The position numbers were made by a program, and so were the translations under genes. From Eucalyptus grandis (Eukaryota; Streptophyta; Magnoliopsida; Myrtales; Myrtaceae): a stretch of DNA of 64,000 bases. Shown here in pieces: positions 23,806-34,310 of the stretch (positions are counted from its first letter, which is position 1; each line of letters begins with the position of its first letter). The DNA lies in NCBI RefSeq assembly GCF_016545825.1, contig NC_052619.1:38841682-38905681 (forward strand), read 5' to 3'. The notes under the pieces are model-generated. The model did not search any database and was not told the DNA's origin. It saw only the letters and a program-made list of their open reading frames with translations.

Positions 23806-26800
23806 ATGGATCGTGGCACGAGCAGCTCTTTTTGTCGCGCTTGTCCCTGGCGTCTCTCCTCCTTCAAGATATCCCTCTCCCCGTCGCCAATCATTCCCAT
23901 TTTACTTCTCTTCCTCCTTGTCCCTTCTCCTTTCTTTTGTCACGTTCGTTCGTTGAAAACTGCTGACTCCCGCGCCACGAATCGGACTGTCCAGCCCGAG
24001 GATGAGTTGCAAAAGCTGAAGATGATAAGGGCTCGTCTCAAGGACATCAACAAGCCTCCTGTCAAAATAATTCAGGCAAACCCACTTTTACAATATTTAA
24101 ATAATAAACCACGTCTTCATCTAACAGTTGAAGTTTTTAAAATAATTTGCACTGGTCCCCCAAATCTCGTATGATATCATAATTGAAGATTTTGAATTCA
24201 AATCTTATCAAATTCTATTTGCCTCTCCAATTAAATTTTCATATTTAGTACTAGGCAAAAGACCATAGTAAACATGATGGGGAGTATTAGAATATTTAAA
24301 TAATAAATTACTGATTTATTTAATGGCTTTTAGAATACTCAACTATGATCTCATAAAATCTCATATCTAACTTTCTCTTTTTGCTTTTGAGAAAGAGAAC
24401 CGCTCTGTTTTTAGTGACCTTGGACACCAAACGGTCCACATCATCATGAGAAAAGAAAAATAACTTGTACCATCGCACCTGAATCCATCGATCGCATGCC
24501 GCACTAGTCATATAACTAATATCATCCGCTAAACTACATTTTCTTTGCCAACTGACGTTGATTTTCCCCTCATTCTTGTCCCTCTGTTTCTGTTTTTTGT
24601 TTTTTTTTTTTTCCTGTTTGCAGAGTCCTGATGGAGATATAATAGACTGCGTTCTATCTCACCAGCAACCAGCCTTTGATCATCCTCTATTAAAGGGACA
24701 AAAGCCATTGGTATCACCCCAGTTTCTTTGACCTAGAACAAGAAAATGAATTCTGTGACTTTTGAGGCCCCTGAATTTTACCTCTTTTTTTTTTTTTTTG
24801 TTCTTTTTTACGAAATTCGCAGGATCCACCAAAGAGGCCGAATGGGCATAATTCGACCGCTACGGCCACGGAGACGTTACAACTGTGGAGAATGTCAGGC
24901 GAGGCATGCCCAGAAGGGACGGTGCCGATTCGGAGGACGAGTGAAGCAGACATGTTGAGGGCTTCTTCATTTCAGATGTTTGGGAAGAAAGTGAGTAGAC
25001 ATCTCACAACAGACGATTCAAGCATTGCTCATGAGGTAACACGAAGAGACCTTGCCATTGAAGTTGAGCAAAGATTAGTGCATCTCAAGCATTTTCTTTA
25101 TTTTCTGAGTAATTTAAGAGAAATCATAATAATTTCATTTCAATTTGAAAATTTATTATCATCTAAGTTTAAATGAAATTTATATCTGAAAATAAGTCTC
25201 TTTGCCTATTTTTGTCTCAAAAGTAGAGGAGAAAATTCAGACACAATCGCCTCTTTGTTCCCTCCTCCTTATGTTGGTGTTCAGTCTCTCTGCTTCTTTC
25301 CCTTTTTTTTTTTCTTTTTAATTTTTTTAGTTGGTCAAATTTAGCTTCGAGGAAAAGTCATAGCATGAAGACAGGAAACTGCTTTTTATTTTCGGCTTGT
25401 ACCTTTCAGACTGGTTTTTAATTTTGACATTATGTTTGCTTGCGCTTTCCTCCAATTTTTGTGGGCTATATTTATTATCAAGCTAGCGAAACATATTCAT
25501 TCACTTTGTACCAAAAATATCTTTTCATTTTTTTTTCATTTTTTTTAAAAGAAGAAAAAACATACGGTACATGCTAGTTATGAACTCGATCAAGTCAAAC
25601 TGGATTTACCAATTCAATGTTTATTATATTTAGAAATTCCTCGGTAGGTTGTTTTCTATTTTTGTATGTGCCAATCTTCCAAAGTGGCAACTAGTGTTGC
25701 TAGACTCTTACAGACAATTACTAAAATTTAATTTCAATCTAGGATCATGAAAAAGTCACCTCCTTTTATTCTTTTAAATTTATATTATAAATCGTGTTTT
25801 TCTTTTATAATGGTTGATTTCGTTTATTTATTATATATTTTTGGGCAGTATGCGGCGGGGTATGTGAGTGGAGATCAATACTATGGAGCCCGAGCAAGCA
25901 TAAATGTGTGGGCACCTAATGTGGCTGAACAAAATGAATTTAGCCTCGCCCAGTTGTGGGTCAACGGTGGCACTAAAGGCGTTGATCTTAACACCATTGA
26001 AGCTGGCTGGCAGGTACTCTTTCATCTTCTCCTCCTCCTCCATTCCCCAATAAAAGTTTTAATTTTTTTTATACATTTCCTAATAGATAATTAGCTTTGA
26101 CTCTTGGTCTCTCCCCTTTTTTTTAGCTACAAAGTAAATTTAGTGTTTTAATTCACAATCTCAATAGGTCAGAGAAAACAACTAAATTTTCACATGTATT
26201 TCTCGATTTGTGGATGGTCCTTGGGTCACGGATGAGTAGTTTATTTTAGGTCAACCCGTCTCTTGATTAAGAAATTCCGAGATACCAATTGAAACATTTG
26301 AAGTAATTTTTCTTTTCTTAAATGGAAATTTGATCTTAATGTTTGGCTAATTTTGAGTTGAGAGATTTTGAATTCTTTTCCCCAGAAGTTGGGTTTTTTT
26401 AATCAAGTTCTTGTCTTTCTTTCTTTCTTTCTTTGGTAGGAGATAGTGCCAAACTCAAATATACTTAACCAATCTAAAATATATAATAATGTGTTTTTAA
26501 AACTAAGTGCCCAGAACTTCAAATAGAAACTAGAATATTATCTGCCTGTGCCAACGTTGGGGAAATTAAGGAAAGCAAAGGGTTATCATTATTGGATGGT
26601 CCAATCGAAGAAGCAAAATATTTATGTATATATTCAGCAAAATCATTAAAAATCCTATGTTTCTTGGGCCAATTTATTCTGGCATGCAACTATTGTGTAG
26701 TTGGCAAGTCAATGACTATGTAATACAAACACGTAAAAAACAAAATTTAGTTTCCCAGCTAATTGCATTAATGGTTAGTTGACATTGTTGCTGTGTCAAA

Positions 26801-29340
26801 CGGGATTACTAATTAGAGAATACATTTATTTTTATTTTCTTCAGACTTATCCACAATTGTATGGGGACAGCAATCCGAGGTTCTTCATTTATTGGACTGT
26901 AAGTAACAAAAATAAAATAAAATAATTTTCCTACATATATAGTTTCCTATAATCATGAGATTAACGTTTTTTTGCAACTTTGATTCCATGCAGAATGATA
27001 ACTACCAATCAGGATGTTACAACTTGCTGTGCGCAGGATTTGTCCAGACCAACAATCGTTTTGTACTTGGGGGAACAGCTAATCCATGGTCCCTCTACAA
27101 TGCTGGTCAATTTGAATTTACCTTGATGGTTTATAAGGTAATAATTAATTTAGAGCCCTACTTTTTCCGGTTAATTAGAAAAAATAAAAAAGATATTATG
27201 GATTCAAAGTCCACGCTTATGCATTTGCTTTATTTATTTATTTATTTATGAATCACCCACCATCCAAAACCTGCTCAAAATTGAATGAAAATGATGTAAT
27301 TCTTCTTGTCAAAAAGTAGAATGAAAATAACCTTGCTCATAACGGAGAAAAAACTACTTTCCGCTTCACGATAATTGAAAACTACTTTTTTTATTTACAA
27401 AATTAGAATTGTCGTAATGCTCGAATTGATATAAGATGGTCCTGAGACTAGCATCTTTGATGTCATCTGATCCTTGGATTAAGTAGCTTGTGTACGTTAT
27501 TTGTGTAAAGTCACACGTCGGATATTAATTAGGCACTAAAATACCAATCAACAGATACCAATGGTCGGAATATACCAATATTGAGGGCAATATTTTTTGC
27601 TTTTATGGTAATAAAGTTAAAGCGGAACTATACAAACAACCAAGAATTACTATTTACAGAGGGAAACACTAGAGGGTGCTTGAACTGTTAAACCTACTGG
27701 CAGTTTTTATCGTTATTTGGCAATACTTGCATCACCTGGCTGTAACAAAGGCAACCTGAGATGATCTTCATCCTTAAACGTGGCATCGAATCCCCATGAT
27801 CTAACAGCAGAGATTTGAGGGGGGGGTGGCGGCGCGGGCACCTTCGCGACTGACGATGGACAAAAGTTGTCGGTCTTATAAGCTAAGAAAAACTTGGACC
27901 ATCTGATGTCAACACCATTTGCCTTAATCAGACATGAAAAGAAATTGTTTTAGAGGCTAAAAGAGGTGTTGAATTTAGGTGGAAAACAAGAACCCTCTAA
28001 AATTAAAATAAAATAAGATTGATTAAAATAAAATAAGATTGATGGTCACCCTACAAAGGCTTATAGCTACAGTTTCGAAATATATTCACACTTGCACTGG
28101 AAACTTGGAATAATTACCGTGATTGCCTTGTTGCTTTGTGCTCCAAAATTCTCCCCACTTTTTCCTTTTTTTTTTTTTTTAATCACTTTGGCTTGTGTTG
28201 ATACCAATTTTGGAAAATGGAATTTTCAGTACTTCCAAGTCAAGTTTGAAATTTTGTAAGTCTCTCCAGCAATCAAATTTGAGGAAAATGCAACTTTATT
28301 TTCTAACTTGTGATGGAGTATCGGCAAGCGGAATTCTCACAATTTATTCGAAAATTTCAAGGTTTTGAATAGTTTCTTGAAAATTGGACACCGTAGTGTC
28401 ATTCACCAAATGGATACAAGGAAAGGAAAATATCAATTTATTTTTAGTGTGATTGAGATGATCTTTTGCTTTTATTACGCTCTTCTTGTTTTAACTGTTG
28501 ATTTTGTTTAATAAAAACAACACTAATCTTTAAAAATAGAAATTCCACATTTTATAGTCATTTGAAGTAACGTGTGAATTTTTCTATGGTTGTGTCTTGA
28601 AAAAATAAAGAATAATCTCTTTGTTTTGACAGGGAAGTAAATAAACACATTCTGAATTGTTTTAAGTCGATCCGATGGACCACAATGCACTTGGCTTCCA
28701 TTTGTGAGCATCGATTTATTTGTATGCAATAGGGCACTTGAAATGAAGAAATTATTAGGTGATTGAGTGAATATACTAAAATTCTATATAGTTATGGAAT
28801 TTAGCAGGTTCGGAAAAGTTGGTGAGACCTACTTAATATAAGGATGTCCTCATCCAATCCATTGAAATGTCTCCATGAAAAGAGAGTTTGGTGAGCGTGA
28901 GGTTGATTTGATTGCCTTGGACATCAAGTACTCATATGGTCCTTCTTTATCACCTTGCATAGGATCCGGTCTCCGGGAATTGGTGGCTCCTAGTCGAACC
29001 AATGATCTGGGTCGGGTACTGGCCATCGGTCCTGTTCAATCACCTCGGGGGCCCCGCGAACATTGTGGACTTTGGCGGGGAGATCTTGAACTCGAGCCCC
29101 TCGGGCTCTCATACGAGCACCCAGATGGGGAGCGGGCATTTCGCCGGCGAAGGGTTTGAAAAAGCGGCCTATTTTCGGAATTTACAAGTGGTGAATGGGA
29201 ACAACTACCTCATCCCTGTGCAAAACCTCCAGACCTGGGCGGATAACTCAAATTGCTACGACATCCAAGGAGGGACGACCGATGCCTGGGGGAACTATTT
29301 CTTCTATGGAGGACCCGGAAGGAATGCGGGGTGTCCCTAA
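23806..29340 (+). CDS. Neprosin-family putative secreted glutamic peptidase, seven exons, intact (copy A)
   Basis: Exons are 23806-24075, 24624-24710, 24823-25035, 25849-26013, 26845-26898, 26994-27137 and 28963-29340; every junction keeps phase 0 and the joined frame encodes 436 residues. A hydrophobic signal segment lies at about residues 29-44. A neprosin activation-peptide region (DUF4409-type; [34 protein letters not shown]) spans about 85-190, and the neprosin (DUF239) domain spans about 191-436 with [42 protein letters not shown] and YYGGPG-like FYGGPGRN. Glu241 in NTIEAGWQ and Glu351 in DFGGE are 110 residues apart, close to the spacing known for the catalytic glutamates of Nepenthes neprosin (188 and 297), so both appear retained. 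Intron 1 starts with GC rather than GT. The substrate is unknown; plant paralogues are mostly uncharacterised secreted proteins. A second copy lies at 55003-60537. Confidence 0.93.
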
Positions 29341-29380
29341 ATAGTCGGGGTCGTGGGTAAAATTCAAAGAAGAAAAAGGG

Positions 29381-29386
29381 AATAAA
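29381..29386 (+). terminator. Candidate polyadenylation signal, neprosin gene A
   Basis: AATAAA lies 41 bases after the TAA stop. Further AATAAA-like sites occur near 29517-29534, so the actual cleavage site cannot be fixed from sequence. Confidence 0.4.
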
Positions 29387-30009
29387 AAAAAGGTGGGAAT
29401 AATTTCAGTCGTTCATTAAAATGAATGGGTCTTTTCTTTATCTTCAAATTTCGATATATCGATCAATGGGTCATCTAGTTACATCACCTTTAAGGGGCTG
29501 ATGATGTATATTCGGAAAATAAAATAATGAATAAACAGTTATTTTGTGAGGGTCACTCTCTCCATGATTTGTGATGTTTCATGAATACATATGGGAAAAA
29601 ACTGCACAAAGAATCCTTAAAAATGCATACCAAGCATCTAAGGCATCTAAAACGTCGAAATTCAAATTCAAAATCTTAAACAAAACAAAAAATCAAACCG
29701 TATAATTTAGCCAACTTCAATAGGACCGTAAAAAATGTTCACGAAAAAACAACAAATCCAAGTAAATATGAAAAATGCCAAATGTGATTATGGCGTGGGG
29801 CCAGCGAATCATCCATGAAGAAGCACGTCTTGGGAAACGACCATGATTAGTCTGACGTTGAGACGATCAAAAATTAAAAAAGATTTGTTTAATTTTCCTC
29901 AAATCGTGCCCCAAGACAAATTTCCAATTTTTAAATGCATGCGGAGAGAATTTATTGAGTTGACGAGCGGTTTGACACAATAGCCTTCATTCTTTTTCGT
30001 CCATGTTAT

Positions 30010-32275
30010 TGTTGACACCTAATTTTTTTACTAATTATTTAATAATTTATTACATAAAAATTAGAAATTAATTTTTTAACCTCTAAACAAAAATATTAAA
30101 ATTAAATTGCATATCATATAGTTTTAGGAGCATAAATTATTTTCATTTGCATTGGATCAACGGCAGATGGACTTAGATGAAGGGTCTTAAACTTAATGGA
30201 AACCCATCCGACTGACACCGAGAGCTAGGTAAGAATTTTGGTTGCTTCATTTTCCATAAATTCTACTATCATTCCTTGAAATATTCTAATGTTTGTTGAA
30301 TTCCCTGATATATTGTCCTATCTAAAATCTCGAGCAACCTTTTAAATTAGGAATTATTCATTAATTTCCTAATATGCCATAATCATCAATTCGATCTCAC
30401 GCTTGAGATATGATTCACAATTGCATGAAAAAAATCGTCACTCCAATCTCATGCTTGAGATATGATTCCTGATTTCATGAAAAATAGTATAATCCGATCT
30501 CATACCTAAGATACGATTCGTTAATTTATTTCTAAAATCAAATGGATAAAAATAATATTTTGTGTGATTTAGCGTCGTGCTTGATATGGAAATGATTTCC
30601 TGCTCTAGATGGCTTTGTTTGATTTGAATTTGCTTCAATAAAAGAATACCTAAAAATTATAATTGAATTGGATTTAATTTTTGCTAGAATATTAATTGTT
30701 TTAGGATAGATTGCATGTTCTAGGAAATCTATTTATTCCGAATTTTGAAATAAAAAAAAAACCAAAAACTATACTTTAGGATGTTAGATTTTCTTTTCCG
30801 TAATTTAAATTGCATGTTTAATTATTGGACAATTTTAATTTCGAATTTTATTAAAAGGGAAAAGAAAACCTAAAAAATATCATGTGTGTGTCGCATAGAA
30901 CTAGGTCATCCCTTGCGCAACATCTAGTCATTGCATGTTTAGGATCACTTAAATGTATGACATATTTGGATAGTCGCATTTAATATTTTCTTGTCATAGA
31001 TTGGGTCATAATTAATGTCGTGTGACATGTAGTTTGCATGTTAGGTTGCATGTTACATGTCATTTTAATTAGACAGTTTTATACATCATTGTATTACATT
31101 ACACGTACATTGGGTTTCATTTAAATGAGTGAAAATCCTAAAAGAATTTGAGTGATTGCGTGTTAATTAGAGATTATATCTAGGATCGCTAATGTAATTC
31201 TTAAACTAACACTGCAGATGCTTTTATTGCTCTAAGGTAAGTTTTCCTTCATGTGCTTACAATTTATTTATTGCTTTACTTTATTGAATGTTAAATAATG
31301 GTTGCGCACCTACAATAACCACCTCATATGTTAGGAGTCATTTAAAATCAATGCAAGTTACCTGCAAAACATTTTTATTGAAATAAAAGAGAAAAATGTC
31401 TGAAAGAGCGTTAGAGAAATCTAGCATAATTAAGTCCCCGAACTCATTTAATCTTTAGTTCGTAGAAGTGAAGTAAGTTTTCCATTACTTTACTTGGGTT
31501 TCCAATCGACCCACTAAAAATAGATTAGTGGTGACTCCTAATTGAAAAATCATTTACATGTTAAGAACTTAATTCCCAAGTCGTGAATTTGCATGAGCTT
31601 AAGAGAGTTGAGTTAAGTCTAGGCTTAATAATCTATTAACCAAACCCCTACGTGCTCTCACCCACTCTGGGGAGGTTGCGATAGCTTGGCAACTCTGTTA
31701 TGGATTTGAGTTAAAACTCTTAGTGGACTTAGGCCGAATTTTCTCTTATTCAAAAATATTTTGTTTGGCAATGAGAATTCTAGGTACACCCCTAACATTT
31801 AAGGTATTAAATGTTTTTGCATATGGGAGATAGAATGGGAGTAGTGATTGCTAACCCTTGTCTTGTTGGTTGGAGTTGGGAATGAATGTTTTGAATTTGA
31901 ATTATTAAAGTGTTGTTTACATATAAACTGTTGTGCTTGCCTAGGCATTTGCATTACACTGTTACGCACACAACTTGCTGTCGAACCTAGGCTGCACAAG
32001 ATCACTTAGGATGGTATTGAGATGGATACTGCTCTGAGTGCATGCCTGTGATACGAGTCACTCATCTCAATCCCTAAATCTCTTTCTTGGTGTCAAGAGT
32101 ACCCATCTCGATTCGCATACCCATGACCTGAGTTAGCTCTTTGACCAAGCTGGAGGATGAGGACCCAACACAATTCACATGCTTGCGACTAGTCCAATCA
32201 TCATTGTGGCTCCATTTTGTTAAGTTGTCTAGAGTAGAAATCAAGCCACGTGCCATGTGCATGTCTTGAAAACGC
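30010..32275 (+). mobile_element. Gypsy-type LTR (shortened) with PBS-like site and leader fragment
   Basis: It starts TGTTGACACCTAATTTTTTT like the two 3-kb solo LTRs. From about 30770 to 31680 it parallels 41610-42708 block by block (for example GATGCTTTTATTGCTCTAAG against GATGCTTTCATTGCTACAAG). The LTR ends near 31683, about 1.3 kb shorter than the relatives, so an internal part is missing. GCTTGGCAACTCTGTTATGG follows at once and looks like a primer-binding site, so sequence to about 32275 may be element leader. No gag or pol is present. Confidence 0.65.
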
Positions 32276-32279
32276 TAGT

Positions 32280-33215
32280 ACTAACACCGAGAGGGGGGCG
32301 TGAATAAGTGATTAAAATAAACTTTGATAAATAAATGTGAAATAAAATAAGTTGCAAACAAAGTCTATAAAAGAGTCAAAGTCTGATTAAAAGAGTCACT
32401 AGACTTTTGGTGAAAAATCAGAATTAGATAAGATATGAAATAGATTTTTGCAAAACTTAAAACATTGCAACAAATAAAGCTGAAAAGAGTTAAGGGAAGA
32501 GGAAATTACACACGAGATTTATAGTGGTTCAGTTTAGATTAAGCTTACGTCTATTCTCCCATGTTGATAGCCTTTTAGCTGAAATTCACTCAAGTATCAA
32601 TAAAGAAGTATAATATTTCGAGTGCTCAATGGAAGATTTCTTTTTCCCACACTAAGTCACTCTTCTTGTGATTTTCTCTCTCGAATACAATTTGCAAGAG
32701 CTGTCGTTGAAGAACAAGTGGTTGGAACGGTTTCAGACTTCTGAATTTCAATTTTCACACTTGATCTCAAATAGACTAAATGACCTCCTTAAATACTCCT
32801 CTATACCTCATTAGCCGTTGGCATTCTCCAAAGGAATTTCTTCCAATCAATTCGTTGGACAGAATCGATTAAGGAAATCTTATAACCATTTGAAGATTGA
32901 AATAAAAATCCGTTGATTCCAATTTCCCATACAATTAGAATCTAAGTATTCATAAGTAGATGCTTCCCAACTATCGGTCAAATCAGGTGAGGTCAACAGG
33001 TCGGTCAAATCGAGTCGGGTAAGGCCAACCGACTTGGTTGGTTGACGTTAGCCTGCGCATAGGGCACATGCAATCCACAGTCATCACATGCTCTAGGGAA
33101 ACTGTCTCAGCACACGCCGATGATGCCTACACATTCCGGCCATGTGTGGTGGCACATGTGGCAGCTCCCAGCGGCGTGCCACCGATCGTTTTTCTTGTCT
33201 CAATGAGAACTACGG
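32280..33215 (-). mobile_element. SIRE-like Copia LTR fragment
   Basis: The plus-strand edge has CTAGTACTAACACCGAGAGG, typical of this LTR class, and TTATAGTGGTTCAG at 32520. Read on the minus strand, the segment around 32720-32850 parallels the plus-strand LTR at 63770-63900 (TGCCAACGG, GAGGAGTATTTAAGGA, AGTCTGAAAC). It is an LTR fragment or solo LTR; the exact ends are uncertain. Confidence 0.55.
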
Positions 33216-33479
33216 CCTAACACTTTAAAAATGAGTTTTGACTCATGCAAAATCAAAAGGAAGGGGAGGTGGCGGCGGCGAGGGCTCAACCTCAGCCGCC
33301 CATTTGACCTCCCCTCCCCCTCCCCCTTTTCTAATTTTTTTTAATTTTTAAAATTTTCTTAATTTTTTAAAATTTTTAAAATTCTTTTTTTTTTTTTTAA
33401 TTTTTGAATATTTTAAATAAAATTAATTTTAAATATAATTTAATTAATTTTTTATATTATTATTTACACGTCAGACAAG

Positions 33480-33536
33480 AAACGGCGTCGTTTTTGCATT
33501 TTCTCCGCCATTTCAATGTGCAAAACGACGCCGTTT
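33480..33536. repeat. Imperfect inverted repeat with AACGGCGTCGTTTT core
   Basis: AAACGGCGTCGTTTTTGCA (33480-33498) faces TGCAAAACGACGCCGTTT (33519-33536) across a 20-base loop, with one unpaired T. Such CG-rich arms in AT-rich surroundings are typical of TE termini or foldback elements. Confidence 0.75.
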
Positions 33537-33594
33537 TGGACCAAACTCGTTGGAAAATTGCCACGTCAGCCATTTGGCCGGATTTTCGCCGGAG

Positions 33595-33671
33595 TGACAC
33601 TTAAGTGTCATATTTTACTCCGATATTGGCACTTAAGTGTACCATTTTAAAGTTATGGCACTTAAGTGTCC
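33595..33671. repeat. Three palindromic CACTTAAGTG repeats at about 30-bp spacing
   Basis: A perfect 16-bp palindrome, TGACACTTAAGTGTCA, at 33595-33610 is followed by GGCACTTAAGTGTACC at 33628 and GGCACTTAAGTGTCC at 33657. Regular spacing near a TE edge suggests subterminal transposase-binding repeats, which is an inference. Confidence 0.7.
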
Positions 33672-34310
33672 CTCCGTGCCAAGTTATGACATTCCAGGTA
33701 TCCCAACCTCCTTGTTTGGTCACCACATTTGGCAAGTTTATAAATCACGTGTGCCCTTCACCTATGGCTTATCATCTATGTTGTGGTTTTCCGTCCTTTT
33801 GGCAAATCAACACTCCATCGCTCTCTTCTCCACTAATGCGATAGATTATAAAACCAATCCACCAAAAAAAAAAAATCTAAAAAAAAAAAGGAAAAAAGAA
33901 GGTAGCGACATAAAAGTTATGAAGGTACCATTTTTTTTTTTATAATATCAGATTAGGAAAAAAAAAAGTAGGTAAGGGTGCTGTGACATTCCGAATCCAA
34001 ACATAAAGGATAAGGATATGACAGTACCAAACCTTCCTGTGGGCTCTTGCGTATCTAGCTAGCGAAACTTCTACATGTATTCTTGCCCCACTTGGACAGA
34101 TGCATGCATGCATTCCCATCTCGCTCCTTCTCCAACTGGCTTCTCGAGTAAATGTACACACGCCATATTCGAAGGCCATGCAAGCTCATCCCACATGAAC
34201 CCGAACCCGAACCTGAACCCGAAAAATATGCAACGAAGAGACTATAAAAAAATAAAAAATAAAATAAAAATGAGTATATGACAAAAAGGAAGAAAATGAA
34301 AAAAAAAATA

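Larger units (their letters stand above)
14816..30047 (+). repeat. Segmental duplication, copy A (about 15.2 kb)
   Basis: The sequence from TGCTTTGCATAATCC at 14816 to TTTAATAAT at about 30047 recurs in the same orientation at 45727-61242. By eye the copies are nearly identical over their whole length, differing by scattered substitutions and small indels, with identical order of LTR remnant, minisatellite, GA repeat, noncoding array, MITE and neprosin gene. Copy A lacks a block of about 370 bp present in B (45835-46203), joined in A near 14921. The left boundary lies inside an LTR that is longer in copy B. Confidence 0.95.
33216..34310. other. Intergenic TE-derived debris
   Basis: This stretch holds a GC-rich segment (33260-33330), an AT-rich segment, the inverted repeat at 33480-33536, and the CACTTAAGTG repeats at 33595-33671. 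ORFs here are short and unrecognised. The degenerate sequence from 33710 to 34310 shows nothing else. Confidence 0.4.

Noticed and set aside
28875..29159. 94-codon ORF overlapping the last neprosin exon (also at 60072-60356)
   Set aside because: It lies in a different frame from the exon, which has clear homology and correct splicing; it is a shadow frame.
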